Shown: one piece after another, positions 52,801 to 63,733 of the stretch
Layout of the letters: the number at the start of each line of letters is the position of its first letter
Numbering within the stretch: position 1 is the first letter of the stretch
Assembly (NCBI GenBank): GCA_003254925.1
Contig: QANZ01007348.1
Location: 93,864 to 157,863 of the forward strand
Direction: 5' to 3'
DNA length: 64,000 bases
Origin: Chamaecrista fasciculata
Taxonomy: Eukaryota; Streptophyta; Magnoliopsida; Fabales; Fabaceae
Translations under genes and position numbers: made by a program
Notes under the pieces: model-generated
The model's database searches: none
Told to the model about the DNA's origin: nothing
Seen by the model: only the letters and a program-made list of their open reading frames with translations

Positions 52801-54137
52801 TTATGGGAGACAGGATTCAGCCAATATTCAGAATGGATACATGAATAAACAATCTTAAAATTGCTGCGAATATGCTTTTTTTCTCTTTTGAACTTTTTTC
52901 ATTTTTCAAGGGGTTCATGGACAAGTTTTAAAATCTCCATGGAATGAGCTGCAGCTGGAGCAGGTTGACTATAAATTTATACGGACTCACATTATGCTAT
53001 TTAGGATCCATCGCTAAGCTCCTAGTATTGATGTTAGAGTAATTATTCTAAAACCCAATGTTTATTATTTTGGTATCAGCGTGCAATCACCAAATCCAGA
53101 TTTACAATTCACAGTAAATTAACCAATCAAGTTCACAATAAATTAACCAAACTTCGCTCAAGTATAAGTTGATGAGAGAGAGCAAAAGTATACCGGAGAT
53201 TTCCGAGAGTCTCTTAAAGCATTGAACTACCCCGTGTTACGACCAAGAGCCAATACAATTGGTGAGAACTGACATTCTCACCTTACAATGCGAACATCAT
53301 TTTCTCACGTAAGTGTTGAGCCTTCACACCCACCTCAGCTACTAAATAAAGGGAAGATGAATAAAGCACATTAAGTACCTTAAAGACCTAGTACCTTAAG
53401 ACCTACTCCACGGTCCTTTTACAATTTCATTATAATCTAACTTGGGCACCGACAAAATTACAAACCCTCCTTAGAGAAAATAGTAAAGCCTCTCTCACAA
53501 CTATAATTTTTGTGGTCCACTTGCATGTATTTTAATTGGGACTTAGAATGAAAAGTCCAACAATAAGGCTCAGTAATCAAACCCCCCTTATCAAAATTCC
53601 TTTAGCACTTCCTGAAATAATTCAAATGCCACAACAAAGAGCCTAAAAATGATCGAGCAAAGAACGCAAAATCACCTCAAGATGATCAAGAGGAATGTAT
53701 TTGACAAGGCCACTGCAAATAATTCTAGGCTCTGGCTCACCCACATCGACCTCTTCCACATAAAGAGAATCAGCCTCCTCGTGTTTCCACGCCCTAATTA
53801 TGCGCCCAACCCTTATATCAAGCAAGCCAGCTGCGTCCTTAACATTGAATTCACCATTACCAGAAGCATCATCGGAAGTCGTCGTCGTCGCCGCCGCCGC
53901 CGTGGCTTCCGTTACAGCGCCGTCGGTAGAAGCTGTGCAAAACGAAGAGAACCCAGATTGAATTCGTCTTCTTTCTCGTGAGATGGAGAATATGGGGAAC
54001 TTCGAAAGAGAAAATAGAGAGGAGCGAGTTGACAGAGAAGGAAGGGATTTATGAGCCCTAATGCTCCATAATGAGGAAAGCGAAAGCATTGCAGTACCAC
54101 CCTTAAGAGCATTTGCGACAATGGTGCTTGTGGCCAT
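49874..54137 (-). CDS. EMAPII/Arc1p-like tRNA-binding OB-fold protein
   Basis: Three minus-strand exons: 54137-53676, 51541-51335 and 50017-49874, all phase 0, giving 270 aa. Residues 1-70 are rich in S and R and low in acids, like an organelle transit peptide. An Ala/Thr-rich run (AAAATTTT) follows. The tRNA-binding OB fold starts near residue 106 ([20 protein letters not shown]). It continues with [32 protein letters not shown] and ENVELLFPP, and ends with [15 protein letters not shown] and a C-terminal MRTSAG stretch. It resembles Arabidopsis At3g59980 and At2g40660, relatives of Arc1p and MetRS C-terminal domains that help bind tRNA. The first ATG in frame is 54137. Intron 2 appears to start with GC (CAG|GCAATA) and end with CAG. 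Confidence 0.93.
52231..52400 (+). mobile_element. Possible tRNA-derived SINE
   Basis: An A-box-like ATGGTGGTAAGTG (52241-52253) and a B-box-like AGTTCAACCCC (52280-52290) are spaced as in a tRNA-type Pol III promoter, in intron 1 of the OB-fold gene and opposite to it. The 3' end and target duplication are unclear, so the right boundary is approximate. Confidence 0.5.
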
Positions 54138-54284
54138 CGCCACTGTAATCTAATCTAATCCCCTTTTGAGTCCTTTTGATGTTTTGCTCCTTGCTGAGAG
54201 ACGGGGATAGCAGAATGAACTGTAAGAAATAGGATATATGGAAGAAGGAATGGCCACTGTACACTGATCAGCAAAGTTCATTTT

Positions 54285-54665
54285 GCTCCATTATATTTCA
54301 AAATATTTAAATTGGTCCTAAATGTTAGAAAAATAGTTTGTTTTGGTCCTAAACTATTAAATATTGCCCGTTTTAAGTTCAGATGTGATGAGTTTAGAGT
54401 TATGTATTGTTTTTAAATAGTACTTTCTCTATCCAGTTGAGACCATACACAAACAGGGTCAAATTGATCCTAAAAGTAGATCACTCGTTTCATGGTCAAA
54501 CAAGCAAAGTTGATCGTATTTCTCTCATTTCAAATTCGAATAACGGAAGTTACGAGTTGCTCTTAACAAGTCCTTTGAACTTGAATGATAAACGAGAGAA
54601 ATATGTCCAAATTCAATAATTTGGGACTAAAATAAAATATTTTAAAAATATTTAAGACCAATTTG
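54285..54665. mobile_element. Partial copy of the 45367-type palindromic element
   Basis: 'ccattatatttcaaaatatt' and 'ttggtcctaaa' at the left, and 'ttaagaccaatttgaatgacc' at the right, match the 45367-45901 element in order. Clear terminal repeats and a target duplication were not found. It starts about 150 bp upstream of the OB-fold gene start codon. Confidence 0.65.
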
Positions 54666-55109
54666 AATGACCATAATCAATAGTTTGTTTTCATTCTCTA
54701 CTTCACATAAAGTAGGGTTTTTGTTTTCTCTTATTCTTTCAAATATGAGTTGCAAATGTAGAAAGAATGATTATAATGAGTCTTAATTTCATCATTCTTA
54801 TTAATTTGAAACTAGTGGAAATAATAATACTTTAATTTAGGTTTAAGTTTGAATTTTCAACTAATTAGGATGTTATAATGACATTTAACGAACCCCATCA
54901 ACAATTAATATTTATGTCATCATGTTAACTAATGAAATATGTAGATTAAATCGATGACAATTATAAAAAATCAAATACTAAGACATCTATTTTCTGGCCA
55001 AAAAAAAAAAGACATCTATTTCCTTTTATACTGATTGAATCGTTGACTCGATGGACCAAATAATAGTAATTTTTCTCTATATAATATGTGTTCCTATAAA
55101 ATATTATTT

Positions 55110-55620
55110 AAGGTCAACACTTCAAATTGGTATGGAGTAGATTTTAAATTGGACTTAATTGTTTCATTTGTTTTTTTATTAGTCCTACATGTTTTCATAA
55201 TTTCTCAAGTTCGTCTCGAACTACTGAACATTGATATATCTTTCACGTTTTAAGTTCAAATGCGACAAATCCAGAGTTACAGGTTGCTTTTGATGAGCAT
55301 TTTTTTTATCCAGTTGGAGTCATTAATAAACAATGTCAAATCGGATCTTAAAAGTAGGTCGCTCATTTCATAGTCAAACAATCGAATTTCATATTTCTCT
55401 CGTTTTAAGTCTGAATGCTACAAGTTTGAATAACTCTTGAAGAGTTTTTTTTTGTTCAGTTTAGATCATTAACAAATAAGGTCAAATTACATCTCCAAAA
55501 GTAAATTTGAGACTATATTTTCAAGATTTTTCACTCTTCATCTCAAATCTATTTTCGAAATACAATTTAAACTCATTTGCTAATGATCTCAACTAAATAA
55601 GGGAAAAAAACTCTTTAAAG
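55110..55620. mobile_element. Diverged copy of the same palindromic family
   Basis: Core phrases such as 'caaatgcgacaaatccagag' and 'aagtaggtcgctcatttca' are shared with the copies at 54285 and 60480. The ends are eroded and approximate. Confidence 0.55.
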
Positions 55621-56454
55621 GTTAACATTACATTTATGCGATAAAAATAAATTTACAGAATTTCTTCCCTTTTCTCTATATTTGAAAGGCAAATCGGGAA
55701 AAAAAAAAATCATAGATCATCAAATAATTCAGACTTTATATATATAGCATTTGCTCCCATTTCTCTACCCAAAAGGCAAACGAAATTAATTAAAATAAAA
55801 AAAATTCTAATTTAATAGAATCGAATGTTTTTGACCTTATATAAATAATAAATCTAAACCTAAAAATAATAATGAAAATTAATTATTTTTCTTAATTATA
55901 CTTAAACTTAAATTATATATATATATATGATTATATTACTTATATTCTAATATAAATAATTTAGTTATATATATAATATAATTCGAAATACAACTAAAAA
56001 TAAAAGAATTTAGAACCAAACAATCAAATGTAATAACTATATCTTCCAAAATAGCAATGAAAATACAATGCAATTAGAGTTTACAAATAGAACATAAAGT
56101 ATTGAGAAACTTGAATTGGCACAACCATATATATTGGACCAACTATATTGTTCATATAGAAATTTTCAATCCCCATCAGAATGATTCTACCCATTTCTCG
56201 AATGAACATCAAAGATGCACTAAAAACAGAGTCCTTTTTAGCTTGTGTCTTTCAGATATATAGAGATTTGCTCGAAGGCACAAAATGAAACCAAAATTAT
56301 CCCCTTAAATTTCCAAAACTTCTTCTATGAGCATTACTTAAACCAATATATACTAACAATTCTAACCAAAATGCTAAATAAGTCGAAATTTGCAACTTCA
56401 AGAAACAACTCTTGTTATTACCGGATCGTATACCACTGCTGCGGGTTATGACCT
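55621..56454. other. AT-rich spacer; nothing recognised
   Basis: Simple AT-rich DNA with no coding similarity and no clear repeats apart from a (TA)n tract near 55915-55927. Confidence 0.4.
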
Positions 56455-57125
56455 ACTCAGTCGTTCTTGCCATCCGCGTCATGGTAATAATCCACCTTTG
56501 TCCTGCTTTCCCTGGAAGGATTTTTGAAAAACAAAAGCGCCAATGAGAGTTTTGCTGATTGTGTGGAGAATTTGGCACAATGAAATTTATTCCTCCTCCA
56601 TCCTTAACCGTCATCATCTTCGGCATGAAATTGTTTGTTCTTTCTGTGGAGCTCAGGATGATTCGATCTCGCATTTGTTCCTTCAATGCGATTCGCTAGG
56701 GCGGTGTGGTTTGGCCTTCCGATCTCTTTTAAGGTTAGTAGGACTTCGCAATTCCATGCTTGGTTCAAGTTGTGGATCAGACGGTGGAAAAGGAACCCTT
56801 CCGTCTATTATGAGGCTTGGATCTCCATTCTTGTTGGGTTCAATGTCATTTGGCGCTGCAGAAATGACATTGTTTGGCAGAATTAGAAGGTCAATCCTTC
56901 AATAGCTATTAGGTTATCTAGTCTATGGTTCAGTCTTATGTGAATGTCTTTGTTAATTGTATGTCTGATGTTCTGTTTTTATCAAATGCTAATGATTTTA
57001 TAGCGACCTCGAGTCGAGTCCATGAAGGCCCCATACAATCTCTCAAGGTGGTGCACCTTTAGGGATGGGCTTCTCTCGAGTTTGGTGGACTATTTCTTAC
57101 TATTTTTATTCTATAAAAAAAACAA
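56455..57125 (+). pseudogene. LINE (non-LTR retrotransposon) 3' fragment, zf-RVT region, frameshifted
   Basis: 56560-56690 reads VWRIWHNEIYSS, RHEIVCSFCG and ISHLFLQCD, the zinc-binding reverse-transcriptase tail (zf-RVT: CxxC...HxxxxC). At about 56693 one base is missing, and the next frame continues FARAVWFGLP, FKLWIRRWKRN and NVIWRCRNDIVWQN. Non-coding sequence and a short A-rich tail (TATAAAAAAAAC) end near 57125, as in a LINE 3' end. The RT and endonuclease domains are absent. Confidence 0.8.
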
Positions 57126-57225
57126 CGTTAGCAGCAAAATCCTATAACAAACTAAGATATCAAACTGATGATTTTTTTTTTTGAGAAATCAAGTGAAATC
57201 TTCTAAAAGACAATTATAAATTCAT

Positions 57226-58704
57226 GGGTAAAATACAAAAAAACGTACCTGTGGTTTGGCCAATTTCACATCACTGTTATGTGGTTTAAAACGTCTCACT
57301 TTGGTACCTATGTGTTTTGACGTTACCCACGTTAAGTACTTGAACTTTTTTCCGTTAGAATTTAGACGGAATATGCTTGTGACTCAGTGAAAAATCAAAT
57401 TTTGGTCCACGAACTATGCGATAAGTTTCATTTTGGTCCTAAAACAATTTTTTAAGGTCCTTTTTCTTTTTATAAAGGTCAATTCACTGCTCAAGTCAAG
57501 TCAAAAAGTAAAATGTAAGAAAAAAACAGAAATTGAAGCTTTAATTGAATTTGCCCAAAAACATAAATTTCTCTTCATCCTCCCACGTCTTCGTCTTCTT
57601 CATCACTCTTCCACCATTCGCTCAAACTCTCTCTCCTATGCTATCCTCTTCCTCATCCTCACTCTCTCTCTCCTCTGCCGTCAAGATTGTCGACATCGTC
57701 GTCTGCATCATCATCGTCTGTCGTCGTCATCTGCTTCTTCATCGTCTTTCGCCGTGGTCTGCATCTGCATAGTTTGCCGCTGTCTATATATATGTGTGTG
57801 TGTATCAATGTATGTGATTTGAGGTTTGTTGAGTAGAATTTGATGATGATGAAGAGAGTAGAATTCTGATTATTTTTTATTTGATTTGATGAGTAGAATT
57901 TAAAATTTGTATGAGGAATGAGGGGTTGTTGAGTTTACGGGAAGAAGATGATGATGAAGAGAGTTTTTGACTAGCTTTTAGGGTTTTAGGGTTTAGGGTT
58001 TTAGAGTTTTAGGGTTTTAGGGTTTTGGGTTTTAAATATTTTGTTTGATTTCAATTTAGTCCTTGCGTATCAATTTAGTCCCTGAAAGATTCTTGGATTA
58101 AGGACTAAATTGGAATGTATGGAAGAGTTTTAGGACACTTTACAATTTCATTTTGATGATTTGGGACTAAAATGAATGAAAATGATGATAAAAAGGGGGA
58201 AGTTGAGAATAATGAGATAAGAATGAGCCAAGGATAAAATTACATTTTGGAGACCAATTATAAATTGGAGATAAATTTATGGTTGAACTAAGAATAACGG
58301 TTAAAATTGCGATAAAATCACATTTTGGAGATCAAAACAGAAAAAATGTGAAAGTTTAAGGACAAAAATGAAATAAAAAATAGCTGTTGTGGCTAAAATG
58401 AAACTTATTCCATAGTTTGAAAACCAAAAATGAGATTTTAACCTTTGAGTGGAAATCAACAACTAAGATGCAAGAGAAACCAACGGTTAAGATGCAATAG
58501 AATTCGACGGCTAAGATACATTGAAAATCAATGGCTAAGATTGCGCCACGTTAGCATTTTCTATTAAAATTAACGGAACAAAAACACATGTACCCTAGTT
58601 GTTAAGCGACACATATCTCACGTACCCAAAGTGAGACGTTTTACACCACACAGCAGTGATGTGAAATCAGGCCAAACCACATGTACGTTTTTGGTATTTT
58701 ACCC
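57226..58704. mobile_element. 1.5-kb Mutator-like element with 9-bp TSD and foreign-looking interior
   Basis: The left end GGGTAAAATACAAAAAAACG and right end ...TTTTTGGTATTTTACCC are inverted repeats, and the arms share 'ctgtggtttggcc' and 'gtctcactttgg'. TAAATTCAT (57217-57225) and TAAATTAAT (58705-58713) flank it, 8 of 9 matching. The interior has a pyrimidine-rich stretch (57560-57790), telomere-like repeats and a module shared with the 43635 element. No transposase is seen. Confidence 0.82.
57978..58035. repeat. Interstitial telomere-like repeat (TTTAGGG variants)
   Basis: Seven or so units of TTTTAGGG/TTTAGGG with variants, within the Mutator-like element. It matches the plant telomere motif but is short and imperfect. 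Similar 'ccctaaaaccctaa' text lies at 44029-44042 in the other long element. Confidence 0.8.
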
Positions 58705-58719
58705 TAAATTAATCCTCCA

Positions 58720-59195
58720 AGAGTAAGTCAAAACTTCAAATTGGTCCCTTATATTTCATTTGTTTCAGATTAGTCTTATATATTTTCTTAGTTTCTCAAT
58801 TTGGTCTCAAACCTACTTTCGAGACACAATTTGATCTCATTTGCTAACAATCTCAATTGGATAGAAAAATAGTTCTTCAAGAGTTAGCATATAATTTCAA
58901 ACTCATTGTATTCAGACTTGAAATAGGAGAGATATAATCAATTTTGTTTGTTAGATCGAGAAATGAGTTATATACTTTTGAGACTCGATTTGAACTTATT
59001 TGTTGATGGTCCAACGTATTTGTCAAAAGAAACTCATAATTAAATTCGTTACATTCAAACTTGAAACGAGAGATTTATGACCATATTAAATATCTTTTAG
59101 ACCAATTTGAGAATTTATAGAAGCATGTAGAACTAATTTAAAATAAATGAAACAAAAGGACTAATTTGAAATATATCCCATATATAAAGAACCAA
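58720..59195. mobile_element. Diverged palindromic element of the 45367 family
   Basis: 'aacttcaaattggtccctta' at the left mirrors 'ggactaatttgaaatatatccc' and 'aaagaaccaattt' at the right. The core shares 'ctcatttgctaacaatctcaa' with the 55110 and 60480 copies. It lies directly beside the 57226 element. Ends are approximate. Confidence 0.6.
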
Positions 59196-59522
59196 TTTAA
59201 TATAGAAATCGATCACTAAATATATTTTACATTTATGAACAGAAGCATTTTTCATACCATTATCTTTACAACATCTAACTCATGGGTAAAACATCTTGTC
59301 AACAATCAAGGCAAATCTTTGGAGAAAACACGTGGGACTAAATATTCATTCTTTATTGGCTAATCATTTGCGATATTTGTGATACTTGTTAAACTTAAAC
59401 ATAATCCAACGGTCTCGATTCAATTCTCTCACAACATGTCATACAGCGACAAAATGTACAACCATGTGTGGATCCCACTTCGCTCCTCTAACGCGCCTTA
59501 CGCGCGTTCTTTATTTAGCTAT
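59196..59522. other. Spacer; nothing recognised
   Basis: About 330 bp with no coding similarity; includes a GC-rich 'acgcgccttacgcgcg' patch near 59490-59506. Confidence 0.4.
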
Positions 59523-60030
59523 GAGAAAACTGACTTTTTGGTCCCGAAATTGTTACTGAATCAACGATTTAGTCCCTCAACTGTAGGAATATATAAATTA
59601 GTCCCTGAATTTTACACCATCGTTAATCTTTTGGTCGCTGAATTGTAGGAAAATACGAATCAGTCCCTGAATTTTACACCACCATCAACCTTTTGGTCTT
59701 TGAATTGTAGAAAAATACGAATTAGTCCCTGAATTTTACATCACTGTCAACCTTTTAGTCCTTAAGCTAGTTTGTATTTTCCTAAAATTCAAGGATCAAA
59801 AGATTGACGGTGGTATAAAATTCAAAGATTGATTCGTATTTTTCTACAATTTATGGATCAAAAAGTTGACAGTGGTGTAAAATTCAAGGACAGATTCCTA
59901 TTTTCCTACAATTTATGGATCAAAAGGTTGATGGTGATGTAAAATTCAGAGACTGATTCGTATTTTCCTTAAATTTAGGGACTAAATAGTTGATTCAGTA
60001 AAATTCAAAGACCAAAAAGTAAGTTTTCTC
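59523..60030. mobile_element. 508-bp palindromic Mutator-like MITE with internal tandem repeats
   Basis: It starts GAGAAAACTGACTTTTTGGT and ends ...ACCAAAAAGTAAGTTTTCTC. TTTAGCTAT and TTTAGCCCT flank it (7 of 9 matching). Each arm holds about three tandem units of 70 bp built on 'agtccctgaattttacac' and 'tttggtc', mirrored in the other arm. It ends 130 bp before the UPF0114 start codon. Confidence 0.82.
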
Positions 60031-60159
60031 TTTAGCCCTTTACATCAAATCGCAGTTACTACCACCCGCCATATGAAGATATATATATCAACTATCAACG
60101 ACTACTATTGCTACTACTACTACTACTTCGTCTTCTTCGTCTTTCTCTTTCTTTCTCCC

Positions 60160-62513
60160 ATGGCTCTCTGTGCCTTAATCTCAACTCCACTTCCGTCAAT
60201 TTCACCACCCATCCATCGTCCCTTTCATTCTCGCCGTCGAATTTCGAGTATGCGTGCTTCCTTAAGCCCGTCTTCTTCTTCGTCCTCACCTGAATCAAAA
60301 ACCTCAGCCACGAGTGTTTCATCATCATCGAAGCCTTTTGTTGAATCTGGATCGCCCGACCCCACCCTCAACTACGCGCTCGCTAACCCTAATGGAAGCC
60401 CTGTTGTGAGGATTCTTAAATCTACTGAGTCTTACATCGAAAGGGTAATTTAACTCCTACTTTTTTTTGTCTTTAATAGCCAAAGTCTCAAATTAGTCCT
60501 AGATTTCGAATTAGTCTCAAATCTTTCATTTCTTTTAGATTGGTCCTACATCTTTCCATGATATTTCAAATTAGTCTAGAATAAATTGGATGTGGCCATA
60601 TCTTTCTCATTTCAAGTTCAAATGCCATAAATACAGAGCTACTGGTTTTTTAGACGAGTACTTTAGGATCCTCAACAAACAATGTCAAATTGAGTCCCAA
60701 AAGTGACTCAATTCCCGGTCAAACAAGTAAAATTGATCATGTGTCTCTCATTTCAAGTCTGCGATGAGTTCGAGACTATGTGCTAACTTTTGAAAAGTTT
60801 TTTCTCTAACTATTTAATATCGCTGGCAAATGAGGTTAAATTGAGTTTTGAAAGTAGGTTTGGGACCAATTTGAAACATCATGGAAAGACGTAGGACCAA
60901 TATGAAACAAATGAAATATAAGGAACCCACTTGAAATCTACCCCATACATAAGGGACCGATTTGAGACTTTGGCCTTTAATTATTCGTAAGTTGTAATAT
61001 CGTTTTGCTGTTAATCGGTGGGAAAATGTTGAAAGAGGCAAAGAATTTTTACTTAATGGTAGGAGACTGGGTGCTATCTGATTAATCTGATGTGGATTTA
61101 TTCTTAAACATTGCGTCGCTGGGTTTGACTTGCAGCTGACTTGTTTGACTGATTTAACACAAGTGTAAATTATTAAACTGGCGATTTGTTGAACTGTATA
61201 GACTATTTTGATGTCGCTTTTTTGAACTTGTGTATGTGTTAGTTTGGATAATAATAAACCTGTTCTTAACTCTCATGATATTTCTGGGCCACCTTTTATC
61301 AGATTAACTTGTGTAGAGTTTGTTGTTTCTAGAGGTTGACTCATGGATTCACCGATTTCTGAGACTCATAAATCTAAATTGTTAGTTTGTGCATTTATCA
61401 TTATCAATCAAGTATCTTCTTTTGAAATGGAAAGAAGAGACTTAACAGAGTGTCAGTTTTCCTAGTCACTTCACTTTTAAAATATATTGAGTTGAAATGA
61501 AAATAATAAAAAGATGAAATGAGGGAATAGAATTTTGGTAAATGTTTATTAAAAAAATTGACCACTTGAAAACAATATATTGTCACTAAAAACTAGATGA
61601 TCGAAGTATTCAAAGGACAAGCACCCCAAGGTGTTATGATATTTCATTTCATTCTCCAAGTGTTCTACTTTTAAGGAGTTTTTCTCTAAGCATCATTCTG
61701 AAGATAGTTATATAGTTGAATACTTGAATTCAATATCTTCTCTAATTAGAATCTTTTTTTGGTATTTCTCCCTTGTTGAGCAGGTTATTTTTGACTTCCG
61801 TTTCTTGGCTCTCTTTGCTATTGGAGGTTCTTTGGCCGGTTCATTATTGTGCTTTCTAAATGTACAGTCTCTCAAAACCCTTAATGAGTTAAATTATTTA
61901 TTGAAGAACTATTGATGCCCTATGAACATTAGATTGAAAATGACTTATCCTTTATTTCCTGTATCTCTCATAATACTGATTCTCCTCATTGAGAATAAAT
62001 CCTATGTCGCTTTACATGTTTTTTGTGAAAAATATCAGTGAAGTGATAGTTGATGTCATGTTAATACATTCAAGTTCATTAATCTGACTGCCCTTAATCA
62101 TTTTAGGGTTGTATTTATATTTTTGATGCATACAAAGTCTATTGGACAAGCTGCGTGAAAGGAGTTCACACCGGACAGATGGTTCTACGACTGGTTGAAG
62201 CAATTGGTAATATATATACGTTCTATAGATAAATTTTTTTGGAGTAAATTACACTAAACTCCCTTGACATTTGATTAAATGACACTTGATACCTTTTTGC
62301 TTCAGAATTAATATATATTTGGAATATGCTTTTCTTCTACTAATAAATTGAATGAATCTCTCTGTTGCAGATGTTTATCTTGCTGGGACTGTTATGTTGA
62401 TTTTTGGTATGGGCTTATATGGATTATTTATAAGCAATGTAGATCCTGATTCACCGCCTGCTATTGATCGTGCCCTGAAAGGGTCTTCTTTGTTTGGAAT
62501 GTTTGCTTTGAAG
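60160..62513 (+). CDS. UPF0114 (YqhA-family) membrane protein, 3' end outside window
   Basis: Four exons: 60160-60444, 61784-61861, 62107-62206 and 62371-62513, in consistent phase, giving 202 aa so far. The first 60-70 residues are rich in S, P and R with few acids, like a plastid transit peptide. The UPF0114 domain starts at about residue 88. A first membrane segment (FLALFAIGGSLAGSLLCFL) spans about 100-120; a second (LAGTVMLIFGMGLYGLFI) about 158-176. It continues SNVDPDSPPAIDRALKGSSL and FGMFALK. The family usually continues with an ERPKW-like start and a C-terminal membrane region. I find no such exon before 64000, so the end is probably beyond the window. Function is unknown. Similar to Arabidopsis At5g13720 and At4g19390. 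Confidence 0.88.
60480..60974. mobile_element. 495-bp palindromic element in intron 1 of the UPF0114 gene
   Basis: The left end CCAAAGTCTCAAAT and right end ATTTGAGACTTTGGC are inverted repeats. CTTTAATAG (60471-60479) and CTTTAATTA (60975-60983) flank it, 7 of 9 matching. The core shares text with the 45367, 55110 and 58720 copies. It starts only 35 bp inside the intron. Confidence 0.78.
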
Positions 62514-63733
62514 GTAATTTTCAATGCATTCGACTAAATCAAAAGTACTGTACTCTCTTAAATTTATCAAATTAAAGTTTAGCTCACTTCAATCTTTTAT
62601 GTGATATAAAAACTGGAAAGTTCATGTTAGGCACTAGTTAATTAAAATATCACCATTTTGTGTAACTGAAGAGGTTGACTTCTTACAAAATATGAACCTT
62701 CAGTTTTTATATCACATAAAAGGTGATAAACTAGTTAATTATATTTCCTTTTTCGCTATGAACATCTTTATGTTCTACCTTATTGGTTTTGTCCCAAGAA
62801 GCGTATGACTTAGCTGGTCCAAGGACCACCTAAAAGATTTGTCCTTCTACAACTAGTTAGTGTGTAAAATAGGAACAGGAATCTCTTGCATAGATGGTGA
62901 TGATACACATTTATAGTTTCTGAATCTTCAGAACAATTTCACTTCAACTCTAGAGTTGGTGATGCTGGGTCAGGTATTTCTTTAAGCTACAAGACTTTCT
63001 AAATTCTAAATACCATATAAGCAAGGTCGGACTCATTCCTTTACAAAACCTGCTTATTGTAGTGTTCTGAGATATGCTGCATCATTTAGTTATGATGCAG
63101 AGGTATATATTATTTAATGAATGTAAAGAAAATAAAGGCATAATAATATAACTGTCACAGTTGTAGCCATGTAGTAATATTCTTTGTTTCTCTTTAGCCT
63201 AGATATGAAAATCAAGCTGCTCTGCGTACCTTAAAGAAATGCCAAAAACCTACATAAGTAAAGCTATAACTTTATTTTTTTCTTTCCTCCCCTGTTCACT
63301 CTTCAACCACATGGAACTGAGTTCTCTTTTTTTTTTCTTTGCTGTTTCTGGTTTTGTTTTTCACCTACTATCTTACTATTACGTGCTAGTCACCGGCTCA
63401 CTAGCTGACTGTTGTCTAATAGTTTATCTTGGTCAACATCCTTATATTTCTCTAGTTTCTGGTCTAGATGTTTGTTTGAATGCATAATCTATCTAACCTT
63501 CAAACCAAACTAATTATTTGGGAGAGATGAACAAAACTGCAAGAGGCATGAACTTTGGGCAAGAAATTCAGTTCCCATATTGCTTTTGTGATTTTTTTTT
63601 TGGTAATATATTGCTTTTGTGATTTATATCTATGACAAGCTTACATATTATATGTATTTTTAAATACATTTTTAAAGTGTTTATCTCTTGGACGGGGTTT
63701 CTCTGAGGCCTGAGCAAAATTTACCTTGAATTT
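62514..63733. other. Probable long intron of the UPF0114 gene
   Basis: No exon matching the rest of the UPF0114 domain is seen. An acceptor-like site before 63199 (CTTTAG|CCTAGATATG) would add PRYENQAALRTLKKCQKPT then a stop, which does not match the family, so I did not use it. Inverted 'tttttatatcacataaaa' text near 62597 and 62703 is visible. Confidence 0.4.

Noticed and set aside
53649-53981. 110-codon plus-strand frame with an RRRRRRR run
   Set aside because: Antisense to exon 1 of the OB-fold gene; the arginine run is the reverse of the alanine/threonine tract.
57433-57822. 129-codon frame with serine and cysteine runs
   Set aside because: Low-complexity translation of a pyrimidine-rich stretch within a Mutator-like element. 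No domain recognised; reported only as part of the element.
59523-60030. CRISPR-like regular repeats
   Set aside because: The repeats are tandem units mirrored in an inverted element, with no unique spacers, in a plant nuclear genome.
60095-60328. 77-codon minus-strand frame
   Set aside because: Antisense to the first UPF0114 exon and its CT-rich leader.
63187-63256. Possible last exon of the UPF0114 gene
   Set aside because: The splice site is plausible but the encoded PRYENQAALRTLKKC and early stop do not match the family C-terminus.
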